The notes: generated from the sequence alone by a model not told the origin. DNA of 64,000 nucleotides from Cryptomeria japonica (GCF_030272615.1 NC_081414.1:660214438-660278437); one strand, 5' to 3'; shown: positions 45,496 through 57,725, counted from the first letter of the stretch. Made by a program: numbers and translations.

Positions 45496-46263
45496 ATCCA
45501 GGGTTACACCGACAGGTTATCTTTTCCAGATCAGCATGGCACACTATGGAGATGATTAATTATTGTTGTAAATGCATTAAGCCAACATGTTCAATTGGTT
45601 ATTGCATCAGATATTATATTGTTTGTAAAATGTTTTATTGTAATATCTTGTAGAGCCAACCTACTAAAATTAGTCTTAGGTTATGGTATAAATGTAAGAT
45701 CTTATTTGTAAGATCAAGTGTGGAATTCAGAAAGAGAATTGTGTGAAGGTATATGCAAGATTAAGCAGAGCAATACATGCAGACATCATTTGAAGGTGAA
45801 GCTAGGTTTTTGTGAAAGCATATCAGCATTACACCAGTACTGAATCCAGCATATGAAGATGCTATTTTGAGCAGTACATTCTTATTGGATTTAACCATCT
45901 CATTGTAGTCAGTGTGACTCCCATTTTGTGATTGAGTAGTGAGCTCTAGGTGCTTGGCCTTTTTGCATGTGCAGACCCCATTTATGTACACTTACTATCT
46001 ACAGTAGTATCATCTGATTGTGGGTAAGGTTTCCCACCATGGTTTTTCCCCTTACAGGGTTTCCACATACAAATATTGGTGTTATGTGTTGTGGATGACT
46101 TTGTGTTTATGTTTCATGCACTAATCTTTATCGGTATAGCAATTAACTGTTAAAACTATCTACTGACATACTTAAGTGGTTTACCGGTATTAAGCATTAA
46201 GTTGGTTAACTTATTTTTGACAACTGATTCACCCCCCCTCTTAGTTGTCTCTGGGACCTAACA
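45496..46263 (+). repeat. E3 3' LTR, 5'-truncated
   Basis: Begins at ATCCAGGGTTACACCGACAG, matching 42,735 in the 5' LTR; the first 276 bp are deleted together with the 3' half of pol. Ends CCTAACA next to the AGGGA duplication. Confidence 0.9.
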
Positions 46264-48330
46264 AGGGACAAGGTTAAAACAAGTTTGAAACCAAATGCAT
46301 GGTCAAAAGGAATTGAAAGCTTCAAGAAAAATATCAAGGCACCATTAAAAGTCTGAGAAAACCTTCAAAAAAGTAGTCCTAGGCATAAAGGCAATATCCC
46401 ACATTCACTGGGAAATGAACATTTGTGGTATTTATAAGTAAGGCTCCACTCATTCATAGTCTCACAGCCTTAGAGGCTTTTGATGGATGGTGCTGATGGG
46501 CACCCAAGTGGACCCCACATGCATGGGTGTGCTTCTCGAGGTGACCAAGGAGGGCAAGTGGCAACAAGTGGACCCCACCTAGGCACGGATCCTGAGGCAG
46601 GCAAATTTTGAAGAGGAGCAAATTAACCAGCAATCAAGTTGCAGGAGATCCAACGACCAACGTGACTTCATGACCTAAAGATGCAAGCTCGTTAGCCATC
46701 ATGAAATGGCGAAAGACAGGTGGCGGGTCTAATGACGGTCCAGCAGGCGGGTCCCGGTTAGGTGGCAGTCTAGTGGTAGGTGCGGGTGGCGATGACAGAG
46801 TAGTGACATAGCGCTCAAGGTGGAGGTCCGTGGTGGGCCCGATGGTTTCGATGAAAGTGCCTATTCGATGAGACCTATAGATTGTTTGCTGAAGAAGAAA
46901 TTCCACTGAAAGACTAAGACCAGACTGCTAAGGTGGCGGTCTGCGGTGGGCTCGATGGTTTCGATGAAAGTTCATGTTCGATGAGACCTATAGACCGCTC
47001 GCCGAAGAAGAAATTCTACTGAAAGACTGAGACCAGACTGCTGAGGTGGTGGACACGTCGCAGACTCGACAGATAGGCGGCGACTAGTAGACCCTACAAG
47101 CGAATCAAAGGCTTCCATGTGGTAGGGTGTCAAAGCAAAATTAGGCCAAAAATCAAAGTTAAAATCAAATTAAATATATAGTTGAAACTATTGAGAAAAT
47201 CCAAAAATTTAAATGATGTGCACATGTTGAGGATTAATTCACTTAGAGGCTTATTTTTAACCAAAACACCAAGTATCATATATCACCAGAAATCTCTTGG
47301 GATAAGGAATCCAATAATGCAGTTAATTTTAACAAATTTTGGATACATTGGGAGCAGTTTCCGAAAGAAGAAGAAAGTGAATTCAGTTGGAAAAAGAGAC
47401 ACTTGGCAATTTCAGTTGTAGACATAATGTTTTTCCCTCTCCTTCTTATTCCCATTTTCTTCTCATTGTAAGGGTTCCAGAAATTTGGAGGATGGCTCCA
47501 TATTTTCATGGTTTCCAATTCTGAGTATTCTTCAAGATTGTACAGGGCAGTGCTTCTCTTTCAGTAATAGAGTATCTTCTTGCTGTAAATGTTTTTGTTG
47601 CAGGTCATTTATGTGTAAGGCACATACATAGTTTATTGGATTGTCTCTAAGCATTCTCTGTTTTCAATAAATCCAGTCTTCAAGGGAGTTTGGGTTTGTC
47701 CTCTCAAAGTGGGAGTGTAAGGGTTGTTTTTAGGTACTCTTCAAGTAAGGGTTTAAATTCTATGAGCAATCATTTTGGATTAAGGATAATGTCTGGATAT
47801 GTATAATCCTCTGTATGAGTTTAGAATGTACTAATGTCAGACATTAATACAGTGATATCTTTCTTAATAAATTTGATCTGCAATAAAGGTTTTCATTTTC
47901 AGTTTGATGTATGACTCTATTTCCCTTGGATGAGGCACTGATCTTACAGATTTTGGGGTTTTCTCAAAGATTTAAAATCAAAAAATCAGAATATCTACCT
48001 TTGTTTTATGTTCTGTGGGAATGTTTCATCCATCTCATGCTTCAACTTAGTTGAGATGTCAATGTGGATCTAGCCCATCTACAGTAACCACCTAGTTGTT
48101 AAGCCCTTGTGAGATCTATTTGCTTTATTAATGCTTTCATAGGTGTGTAATAGGTTTAATTTTAAGCATCAAAGGTATACCCACCTAGGTTTCGCAGAGC
48201 CTAAAGAGTAGAAGGATTCATATCCTCATCATGTTGTCCAAGCCCTGAGGTTCTTCATAGATTGAATTGGCTACTTCATAGATCAATTGCAGGTGTACTT
48301 GGGTTAATCACTTTTGGTGAACAACAAAAA

Positions 48331-48349
48331 TGGTGACTTTGCTGGGGAC
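48331..48349 (+). promoter_or_regulatory. D primer-binding site 2
   Basis: TGGTGACTTTGCTGGGGAC after LTR2, the same site as at 39,118 with two C-to-T changes. Confidence 0.7.
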
Positions 48350-48964
48350 AGAGATGTAAGAATTTTGTCAAGTCAAATCCATGAGTCTAGCCATATCCAT
48401 TTGAGGAAAGAGTCATAAAAGTGTTGTAAATCTGAAAGTGTTTTTAGATCTATTGTTATCTGCCTGGTAGTGTTGTATGAAGTAAGGAATGTCTTCTTTG
48501 TGAGAGTCAATTCCTATCCAAGTGTTGAAAGTCTGATATCTTTTTATCTTTGTGTAAGTCCAGCTCTGTTCATGTTCTGTATTGATTTTATAAATTCTCA
48601 CAGCAGTGAGTGGTGACTCTGAAAGATCTCTGCACCAGTGTGCACTATTGTAAAAAATTTAAAGGATTTGGTGAGCTTGCAACAAAGAGGTAACAAAGGC
48701 TTGGATTTTTGAGATTGAAGGTCTCAGTCAAGGGAAAATGAAGTGAACAGCAATAGCATTGATTTTACCAAGTATTCCTCAAAGTATCTATGAAATTATA
48801 TGTTCCTTATAAGGTGAAACAATCACCATTGAAAGGAAAAGAAATCTGCCCTTTACATACTTCATGTTTTAAAAAAAATTTAGTCATAAGTGATGGGAGA
48901 AGTGTGTATGATTCTCAAAATTAATGACTACATGTATTTTGAAAGGAATTTGTAAAGAAGTAGG

Positions 48965-50578
48965 ATGCATTGTTCAAATAATGGTTCAGTAAATGTTATA
49001 AACTTGATGGATCTAGATGTAGTTCCTAGATCTCCAAATCCTTTTTCAAATCTAAAAGAGATTGATAAAGAGATTGCAGTATGTCTTCAAAAGATCTGAG
49101 AGAAATTCATCTGGTTTGTAAGAAATAAAGTAGGGAAAAGAAAAGAGGAAGAGTCATCGTATATTTTTTATGAAAGATTCATAGCTGCATTAAATGAGTT
49201 TCCAACTGATGCTAGACCCCATGAGGCTATTTTGATTGAATTATTTTTAGATCTTGATGAGCCTGACTCAATTAATTGGTCTACTAACTTGAGAGAAGAA
49301 AGTGTTGCATGCATTAAAAAATGGATAGATGAGATTAAAGTAATTAAATATGAAAATGTACACAATATTGAGTACAGTGAAGGAGATGAATCCATGAGTG
49401 GATATGCCTCCTATGATGTTGAAGGTGATTGTTATTTTTAGCATGATAGTTTAGATGTGTATTCAGAGCAAGAAGAAACTTTTGAGAACATAAGTAATTG
49501 TTCAAATAATCATGAGCCCATTGAGGTTTCAAATTTTAATAATATGGATCACCTTGTTGTTAAGTTCAATTCACAACATGTTTGCAACCCATGTTATGAA
49601 TCTATGTTGCAACATATAGCAACACTTTATGAGCAGCATGATAAAGGCTATGATGTGGATGCGAGTTGTTGTAATGATGAAATAAATGTGTATAGAGACA
49701 TGAGTACTTCTGATTTAAAACCATTATCAGATTGGGACAATTTTTATAGCTCAGAGGATGAAGCCAAGGAAAATGGAAATGAAGAAGGTTCACTAAGTAG
49801 TGAACAAATTTCAGAGCTCCTAGCTACTTATTTTCAGAGGCATGCATCCAAAAATGTGCCCAATCTCTCACACGCAACCAGTACCTATTTAGATATTGAT
49901 GATGTTTTTGAAGGTGTGAAGTATGATACATATGCTATTGATTTTTTCCCTATTGTTGATTTGAGTGATGGACAAGATGAAGATGCATATATGCTTGATA
50001 GGTGTGATAATGTAGATTCATATGTTGATATGAACTCAGATTTTTCTATGCATTGTATGGATCTTGTTGTTAAAGAGAATGACATATTTAATGTAGTTTT
50101 CTTAAATTTGCAAGTGGGAAATGAACTATTGATAAGTGATGATCATGTGTTTTTACTTATGCAAAGTGCTGATAGAAATTTTGATCAGCAAGCTGAGGTG
50201 CAGTTATGTTATGAGGAAGTTTTCCTCTCTAGTTTGGAAGCCATCATCGTGGAAGAGTTTTCATCATTTGAGAAAACTAGCAATAGAGATGTGCCTGATA
50301 TTTTCAACTTTCAGAATAAGTTAGGCCACTTTTCATTTCAGCTGGGAAAGAATGGTAAAGAGTATGGCACTCTTATGTTACCTAGTGATCAGCCCTTTCA
50401 GCATTTGTTTGGTTTTCAAGGATTTTATGATTATGAACATACTATTGATAATGTTTTATGTGATCAGCTGATTAGAAATGGAAGTGTTATTGATCAGGAA
50501 GATGTGAATGAAACTTCCAGTTTACCTCTAGTTTGTGGAAATGAAAGTCATGTGTTGGACAGAGGTAAGAATTGATTT
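48965..50578 (+). pseudogene. D orphan ORF, copy 2 (better preserved)
   Basis: It starts MHCSNNGSVNVINLMDLDVV. A private TGA lies at 49,097. The first part ends at GDCYF before TAG (49,439-49,441), the same codon position as in copy 1. The same frame then runs open from 49,442 to SHVLDRGKN (stop near 50,573). Acidic, with SLSSEQISELLATYFQRH, a NDIFNVVFLNLQVGNELLIS stretch and a LGHFSFQLGKNGKEYGTLML stretch. No known domain recognised. It is the best template for the orphan protein of the D family. Confidence 0.75.
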
Positions 50579-50801
50579 CAGTTTTGATGGCTTAGGGCCA
50601 TTTATAAGTTGTATATTTTGTACAGTTGCTTTGCTTTAGTTGTGTGGTTTTCAATAAAGTGCCCTGCTGCTTGGGTAGAATAAGGAAGCCCTTTGCTTTT
50701 GAGAAGAGAAGAGATGTTTCCATTTTTTGGGTGGTCTGCTTAACCATAGATTCTGAATTCTTGTGTTGTTCTTGCAATCAACCATCCTTATTCAGAGCCA
50801 C

Positions 50802-52040
50802 TATTGGGACTCATTAAATTTGAGTCAAGTTTAGAGGCCCATTTCATAATTTTGCTCTGCATTTCCAAATGAGTCAGTTTGAATGGCCTAGTCAGAGAGA
50901 GGGTAAAATGGAGCTGGTGTATTTTCAAAGGTTAAGGCTTGGGAATTGCACCCTACACCTTTAATTTGTCCTATGTAGTGATGTGCAACTCTCAGAATTC
51001 AGTTTGGATCAGTTTACTAGGTACCCATTTCAAGGGGTGAGCTGAAAGTGCATTTTAGGTGCAAATGCAGATTTTACCAATTAGCCTACTTTGAGTGTTC
51101 ATATATTTTGCACTGTTGATCGTCATGAAGAATTTCAAAATGGATTCAATTGTATGCATAAATATGAGTTATTTTGCAAAATTTCAAGTCCTTATGAATC
51201 CATTTGCTCAGTTTTCAAAGCCAAATCCATTTGCAGTTCATTGCCAGCAACGTTCTCTTTTGTGTGGTAATAATGGAGGGGGGCATTTGGAATTTCAAAA
51301 AAAAATTTCTCTTCCCTACTGTTTGTGGAAAACCCCAGTGTTTGGAGAGAGGCAAAAATAAATTTTAGTGCAAATGTTGTTGGCAGGAGTAAAATGTAGA
51401 AGAAGGAGAACCACAGAAGCTTTTAAAAGCAAATGCAAATGGTACAAGGCTAAGCCTTCCCCTCCACGTGTTACCAGCAGTCAAAAAACTCCAAGGGCAA
51501 GCTGGAGAGAAGAAGCAACATGAAAAACTTAGAAAATGCAATTAGAAGGTCACGTGGGTTGTGTAGCCTCAAGTAAATGAAAGCAGCAAATTCCTCCCTG
51601 TGTAGTCCAGGTGTTGAAGGCCGTTAGAAGCCTCGACCAAATGCAAAATGGCAATTGCAGCCTCCTTCGGGTGCTTCTTCTTTTGTCCAGAATGGTGAGG
51701 GACAAGGTTAAAACAAGTTTGAAACCAAATGCATGGTTGAAAGACATTTAAAGCTTCAAGAAAAATATCAAGGCACCATTAAAAGTCTGAGAAAACCTTC
51801 AAAAAAGTAGTCCCAGGCATAAAGGCAACATCCCACATTCGCTGGGAAATGAACATTTGTGGTATTTATAAGTAAGGCTTCACTCATTCATAGTGTCAAA
51901 GCCTTTGAGGCTTTTGATGGATGGTGCTAATGGTCACCCACGTGGACCCCACGCATGTGGGTGCACTTCTCGAGGTGACCAAGGAGGCCAAGTGGTGACA
52001 AGTGGACCCCACACAAGCATGGATCCCGAGGCAGGAAAAT
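50802..52040 (+). repeat. D LTR3, 3'-truncated
   Basis: Starts TATTGGGACTCATTAAATTTG and follows LTR1/LTR2 to GATCCCGAGGCAGG, then switches to minus-strand gag of E2. Only the first 1.24 kb of about 2.9 kb is left. It has the TATA-like box at 51,863 but neither the 113-bp duplication nor U5. Confidence 0.85.
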
Positions 52041-52900
52041 TTACTAATGATGGGATTCTATCCCATGTCTTTTGAAATCTATAGTTGAAATCACCCATGA
52101 ACTCATGGGGTGCTCTTTTTATTGTGGTCACTTGCTCCATAAGTGATAGATGATCACTTTTATCTTCAAAATGCTTTCATAGTTTTTCTCCTAACTCATC
52201 CCAATTATGAATGGAGTTAGGAGCTATCCCTCTATACCATTGGAGAGATTTTCCCTTTAATGAGGAGGGAAGAATCTCCACTACAATATTGTCTTCAGTG
52301 ACATCAAACACAATGCAGATTCTTGACACATCTTGTATATGTTACTCCATAGAGGTAGATGTCTCCCCTATGAAATATGGAATAGCTTTCAAGGTTTCCA
52401 CTAGAATATCATTCTTTTAGGAAAGAACCAAAGGGCTGCCACCACTAAAGTTGAAAAATGCATGTGCTCTTGGCACTACCATAGCAAATAGGGGTCTTTA
52501 GATATGGATGATAGGGCCCTTAAGTCATGTTAATCTTGAGATAGGAGGGGTAGAGAGGGACCTTTAAGGTGTTGATACTTTTGTTTGGGTTCCCCTAACA
52601 AGCGACAAAGAGTGTCTTCCCCTTCTACTCTTATAATTTGAATAAGGGAGCTGGATAAATTGAAAAATACCTCTAGATGATGATTAGGTTTGTCTTCTTG
52701 GCTTAGGTTGCAACTAGTATCATTGAGAGTTTTAGTTTATCCTTAAGAGAGTCACCAAGTATGATATTTTCTACCTCCAAAGGCTGAGTTGCTGATAGAC
52801 ACGCCAACTATTAGAAAATATATGACCAGTGACTAAGAGTTTGTACCCCAAATGGTCATCTATGAACTAAAAGTTCAACAGTCCCATTAGGCATGCCAAA
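52041..52900 (-). pseudogene. E2 gag, N-terminal part
   Basis: Gypsy Gag core on the minus strand: FNFSGGSPLVL, LKAIPYFIGE, SLKGKSLQWYRGIAPNSIHN, WDELGEKL, HFEDKSDHLSLMEQ, VTTIKRAPHEFM. It matches element C gag (60,953-61,573) block by block. Interrupted at 52,041 by D LTR3. Sequence equivalent to C 60,235-60,905 is missing. Stops present. Confidence 0.8.
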
Positions 52901-52903
52901 AAC

Positions 52904-54990
52904 TGTTCTCACAAAAGTTTGCACCCTCGATGACCCAAGAAACATTGATCATCAACCTTGTGAAATATTGAATCAACCTCTTAAGTGTGGGACCTTGCTA
53001 AATGTGAGGTTGAATCTCCACAAAAGGCCAACTTCTTCTTCAATCTGAGTGCAGGTGTTGGACCAACCCAACACTAGTAAAACTAACCTATGATCTAGCA
53101 AGGGAAAGGGAGAGAGAGAAGGGTTGTAAGAAAGAAGGGAAAAAGGTTTGCACCTAGACTGAAAGCTTATCTACCCCCACCTGTAACTTCATAGAACATC
53201 AATAAAATTGCCCAAAACATACACTAATTCCTATCTAAGTCTAGCTTTCTAAGACTGGATCAAGGTTGGAATTCTTAACAATGGCAGAGAAATGAACAAT
53301 GTTCGCAGATGCCACTCTAAGAGGAGTCAACACTATCACACATGCTGAGAAAACAAGAAAAGATGCATTCACACAAATGGGTAAGAGAAATACACAAATT
53401 TGCATAAACTGAAACTAGGTAAGGCAAGCAAAATTTTCTTAATACAAGGGCAAGGTAATTTTTACAGTCATAGACTGCTATAAGAGAAAAATAGGAGACT
53501 ATCATCAAAATATTATAGAAATTTCCTTTATAGTTAAGGCATAACTCAGACTAGATTCAAGATAGAAACCCTAACCCTAACCAGGGTTAAGTTACAAAAA
53601 AGGCATGGAAAGAGGACAATCTAATCGAATGATCTAAGTTGTAGCATGCTAGATCTACTCTTTGAGTGTCTAATCATCTGGGAGGAAACAAAACCTACCT
53701 TGTAGATGAAGTAACCTCAACACATAAGCATTATTGGGTACACTCTAGGGAAAAAGGTCTCTGGTCTATAATGAATGAGCATGGGTTTCATTTGAAATCG
53801 ACTGTAGAGGTGTAGGAGGGACAATAATCTCCTGAAAATCAAGAAAAATCTACATGGGAAGAGGCATGAGTGGCATCCATAATCGGCCTATAGGATCACT
53901 TCTAGAGTAATGGTGATAATCCTCAATGGTTGAATAAATTAGATTTAAGATTATGTGTCGACTGAGCACAAAATGTCTCAACCACCCACTTGCAAAGCAA
54001 TTGAATTTCAATGGTCATCATAATATTGAAAGTCCATCATCGATCAAGAGATCTTGTGCATAGATGGACCCGCAAGATCTCACTATATAAGCGCTCAAAA
54101 GCCCTCTTGAAGATTAAAACATTTACGTTGGATCAGTCTTTATGAAGATCCAATGGCCATAGATGACTGATGTGGCCCCACGGGCCCACATCTCCACCTT
54201 ACTATGTGATGGCCTAGCTACCTAACTGACCATGTAGGATAGCAGGGAACACCCTTCCCCTATGATCTCTTATCCTACAGGTCGCTTTGCCTCTCAATAA
54301 ATCCTCTGTGGGATAGCGGGGAAGCCCACTTGTTGCTCTTTATCTTGCAAGGCCAAAAATGCTTCCCAAAATCCTCGTGGGATAACAGGGAAGCCCTATT
54401 CATTTTGTTCATTTACCTTGCAAGGGCCCCCCTTTCTCTATCATGCTTACCCTATGGGGTGGTGGGGACACTCCCCGCAACCTTATATTCCCTTACCCCA
54501 CAGGGTCGCCATGACTGCATGGAAAGGTTTGCGGGATGGCAAGATGACTATCCACCTTGCACATTGTTATCTCACGAACCTTTCTACCTCCTTGTTTTTC
54601 CTGTATGGGGAAATGATATCATAGGTTGAGATCAACATCTTGCTATCCCACAAAAACATTTGTTGGCTTTAGAAAAACTTGCAGGGTAGTGGGGCCAAAA
54701 ACTTGAGGGGAAACCACCAATGACTGGTAAGAGAAAAAAAGGGGGAAACTAGCTCGCTAATGACCAGGAGCCCTTCAGCTGATGGAAATTAAATGAGCTG
54801 ACTAACTGACTCGGTCAACTAAAAAATAAAAGCAATGGAGCCTGAAAGGAAAAGAGACCCACTATTGTTTCTTAAATAATGCACTTAACACACATGTTAT
54901 CTAGATGTGCATAACATGCAAGTTATGCAAAATAATTAAAATTTGCTTAGATTGGATGTACAACTTTGTTGACAGAAAAAGGGGTCAATA
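52904..54990 (-). repeat. E2 5' LTR
   Basis: Collinear with 29,239-31,372. A CTATATAAG motif at about 54,083 reads as a TATA box on either strand. Gag follows on the minus strand after a short leader (GTTTTTGGCATGCC). Confidence 0.85.
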
Positions 54991-57682
54991 TTGATTGTTA
55001 TAGGTGTCAGGTTCGGCACTTTGCATAAGCTAGAGTCATACATGGTTCAGTGTAATAGAACTTCTGTAAAAAGAAAATCTATGGATACTTCATTGGACGA
55101 TTTGAGGATTTCACCTTCACCAGATGTACCTTCCTTTTGGGTACCTAAGGGTGCTCTTTCTTCTGAAGCAAAGTTATGTGCAGAGAAGCCTATTTTATGG
55201 CACCAGAGACTTGGCCACATTGGAGAAAAAGGTCTAAGGACCTTGAAAAATAAAAACCATGTTGAAGGTTTGAATGATTGTAATATTGACTTTGATTTCT
55301 ATGAGCATTGCATTTATGAAAAATGAAACCGCATTCAGTTTTACTCGAGTTCTCATAAATCTTGTGGTATTTTGGATATTATTCATTCTGATGTGTTTGT
55401 TCTTATAGATGTTCCTTCCCTTGGAAAATCCACATATTATGTTTCATTTATTGATGATTTTAGTAGAACATGGGTATACTTTCTAAAGAGTAAATCTAAA
55501 GTTTTCGTTCAATTTAAAGAATTTAAAGCAATGGTTCAATTGTAGACTGGAAAGAAAATAAAATGTTTGAGGACTGATAATGGCAGTGAATTTTTCTCTA
55601 ATGTTTTTGATAGATTTGGTAAAGACTATGGTATTAACAAACAAAAGACAACTCCGTATTCTCCATAGTAGAATGGGGCTGCAGAAAAAATGAACAAGAA
55701 ATTGATGGAGAAGGCTAGGAGTATGCGAAGTGGTGATGGTCTAGAACAAAATGTTTGGGCTGAAGTTGTTGCCACTGCTTGCTACCTAATTAACAAGTCT
55801 CCTACATCAGCTCTTATTGATAAAATGCCCATGGAAGCATGGTTAGGTCACAAGCCTTCATTGAGATATCTTAGAGTTTTTGGTTGCAAGGAATATGCAC
55901 ATGTGCCAAAGGAGAAGCAAACAAATTTCAAGAAAAAGGTTGTGAAATGTATCTTCATCAGTTATAGTTATGGTGTGAAAGGATACAAACTTTGAGACCC
56001 TATTGCACAAGAGGTAATTCATAGTAGAAGTGTTATTTTTAGAGAAATTAAGTCTCCTTCTATTAAATTGCAGCCACAACAAACTAAGTAGAAAAATGTG
56101 ATTCAATTCCCTTCTATGCTTGAGAGAGTTGAATTGAGACCCCTTGATAGGCAAGAAGTTGACAAGAGATAATCTAGCTCTGAATCTTCAGAAGAGGAGG
56201 AAGAACCTCCAACTCAGCTTGTTTGAAGGTCTACAAGACATAAACAACCACCTGAAAGGTATTCACCTAATGATTGGAGATGTTTTTTTGCTTTGAATAC
56301 TAATGTGGATGAACCTAGATTTGTAGAAGAGGAATTAGGTATGAATGATTTAGAATCTTGGAAGATTGTTACAGAAGAAGAAATGGCAGCTTTGAAAAAG
56401 AATGATACATGGGATCTTGTACCATTGCCTAAAGGAAAGAAGCTTGTTGGTTGCAAATGGGTTCTCAAGAAAAATATTGGTTTAGATGGAAGCATTGAGA
56501 AGTATAAAGCAAGTTTGGTTGCAAAAGGCTACTCTCAGGCTAAGGGTGTTGATTATGGTGAGATATTTTCTCCTATTGCAAAAATGGCATCCATTAGATT
56601 TTTGCTTTCTATTATTGTTGCTTATGATTTAGAGGTTGAGAAAATGGATGTGAAAACTATTTTCCTTCATGGTGATTTGGAGGAGGATATTATATGACAC
56701 AACCAGAGCACTATGTGGTAAAGAGAAAGGTATGATTTAAGAACTAAAGTCTCATCTTGCTGCTAAATTTGAAATAAAATATCTTGGTCCAACAATACAC
56801 ATTCTTGGGATGGAAATTAAGAGAGATAGAGTGAACAGAAAGCTATGGCTAGTCCAGAGTAAGTATGTGAATTCATTTTTACAAAGGTTCAACATGTAGG
56901 ATTGTAGACCATTGTGTGTTCCTTTTACAGTTGGAATGAAATTATCTATTTTAGATTGTCCTACATCCCCATCGGAGATGGAAGACATGAGAAGAGTACC
57001 TTACCAGAGTGCAGTTGTAAGTTTGATGTATGCTATGGTTTGTACTAGACCAAAGATTGCCCAAGCAGTGGAATTTATTTCTAGATATATGTCTAATCCT
57101 GGTAGAGTTCATTGGGATGCAGTCAAAAGAGTCTTCAGATATTTGAAGGGTACCTCAAAGTATTCTTTGTGTTATCATGATAATTTGGTTGGAGACATTA
57201 TTTCCCTTGATATTCATGGTCATGTGGATTCAGATTGGGTAGGTGATATTGATAGCAAAAGATCCACTAGTTCTTATGTGTTTACTTTATTTGGTGGTGT
57301 AATTAGTTGGATGAGTAAGCGATAGGTTATGGTCACTTTGTCCACTATAGAAGAAAAGTATATGGCAGCTACTCATACTTGTAAAGAAGACATTTGGCTT
57401 AAGAGACTGTGTTTAGCTATTGGAATAAAACAAGGTGTAGTGACAATTTATTGTGATAGTGAGAGTGTGATATACCTAGCTAAGAGCCCGACATTTCATG
57501 CCCAGACCAAGCACATTGATATTCAGTATCATTTTGTCAAAGATATGGTTGAAGATGGAAGGGTGAAGCTGGTTAAGGTAGAAACTCTGGTGAATGTTGC
57601 AAATTCTTTAACAAAGGCTATGAGCATAGAGAAGTTCAGATGGTGTTCAAAATGTATGGGCCTCATGGACCTTATAAATTAA
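54991..57682 (+). pseudogene. E1 copia integrase-RT-RNase H (3' part of polyprotein)
   Basis: It resumes at IGVRFGTLHKLE. GAG-preintegrase is LWHQRLGHIGEKGL (55,195). Integrase: HSDVF (first Asp), IDDFSRTWVYFLK, LRTDNGSEFF (second Asp), QNGAAEKMNK (Glu), FGCKEYAHVPKEKQ. RT begins ESWKIVTEEEMAALKKNDTW, GCKWVLKKN, GVDYGEIFSPIAKM, MDVKTIFLHGDLEEDI, then jumps near 56,700-56,745 to KSHLAAKFEIKYLG. The catalytic YVDD segment is deleted. RNase H: HVDSDWVGDIDSKRSTSSYV and YCDSESVIYLAKSP. About nine stops. Ends KCMGLMDLIN before TAA. Confidence 0.9.
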
Positions 57683-57725
57683 TTTATTGTGTTGATACTC
57701 CCTTTTCTCTTGCAAGGTGTTCGAC

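Larger units (their letters stand above)
42459..46263 (+). mobile_element. E3: Ty1/copia retrotransposon, internally deleted
   Basis: TGTTGGT...CCTAACA with perfect 5-bp target duplication AGGGA (42,454-42,458 and 46,264-46,268), inserted in D LTR2. The 5' LTR is complete. The internal region runs only to mid-integrase and jumps directly into the 3' LTR about 276 bp from its start. The remaining LTR halves agree at roughly 93% by eye. The deepest level of the nest. Confidence 0.95.
41558..48326 (+). repeat. D LTR2, central LTR (split by E3)
   Basis: TGTTAGGACTCATT to GAACAACA, collinear with LTR1; 2.96 kb without E3. It serves as 3' LTR of internal 1 and 5' LTR of internal 2. The 113-bp tandem duplication (46,818-47,042) is shared with LTR1. 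TATA-like TATTTATAAGTA at 46,429. Confidence 0.9.
36204..52040 (+). mobile_element. D: tandem three-LTR non-autonomous gypsy-like array
   Basis: LTR1 (36,204-39,113), internal 1 (39,114-41,557), LTR2 (41,558-48,326, split by E3), internal 2 (48,327-50,801), LTR3 (50,802 to about 52,040, 3'-truncated). Each internal region starts with a TGGYGACTYTGCTGGGGAC primer-binding site and carries one copy of the same orphan ORF. No protease, RT, RNase H or integrase is present. Consistent with unequal or intra-element LTR recombination producing a dimer with a shared central LTR. Nested in the gag of E2. Confidence 0.9.
29239..54990 (-). mobile_element. E2: Ty3/gypsy retrotransposon inside E1, split by array D
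   Basis: Minus-strand gypsy element, same family as C. On the minus strand: 5' LTR (54,990-52,904), gag (interrupted by D), protease, RNase H, RT, second RNase H, integrase, 3' LTR (31,372-29,239). LTR pair about 2.1 kb each, roughly 91% alike by eye over the first 250 bases. LTR ends TGTT...CAACA on the + strand, the right one decayed to CAATA. A clean 5-bp target duplication is not visible (TATGG left, TTGAT right). Without D about 9.9 kb remain. Confidence 0.9.
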
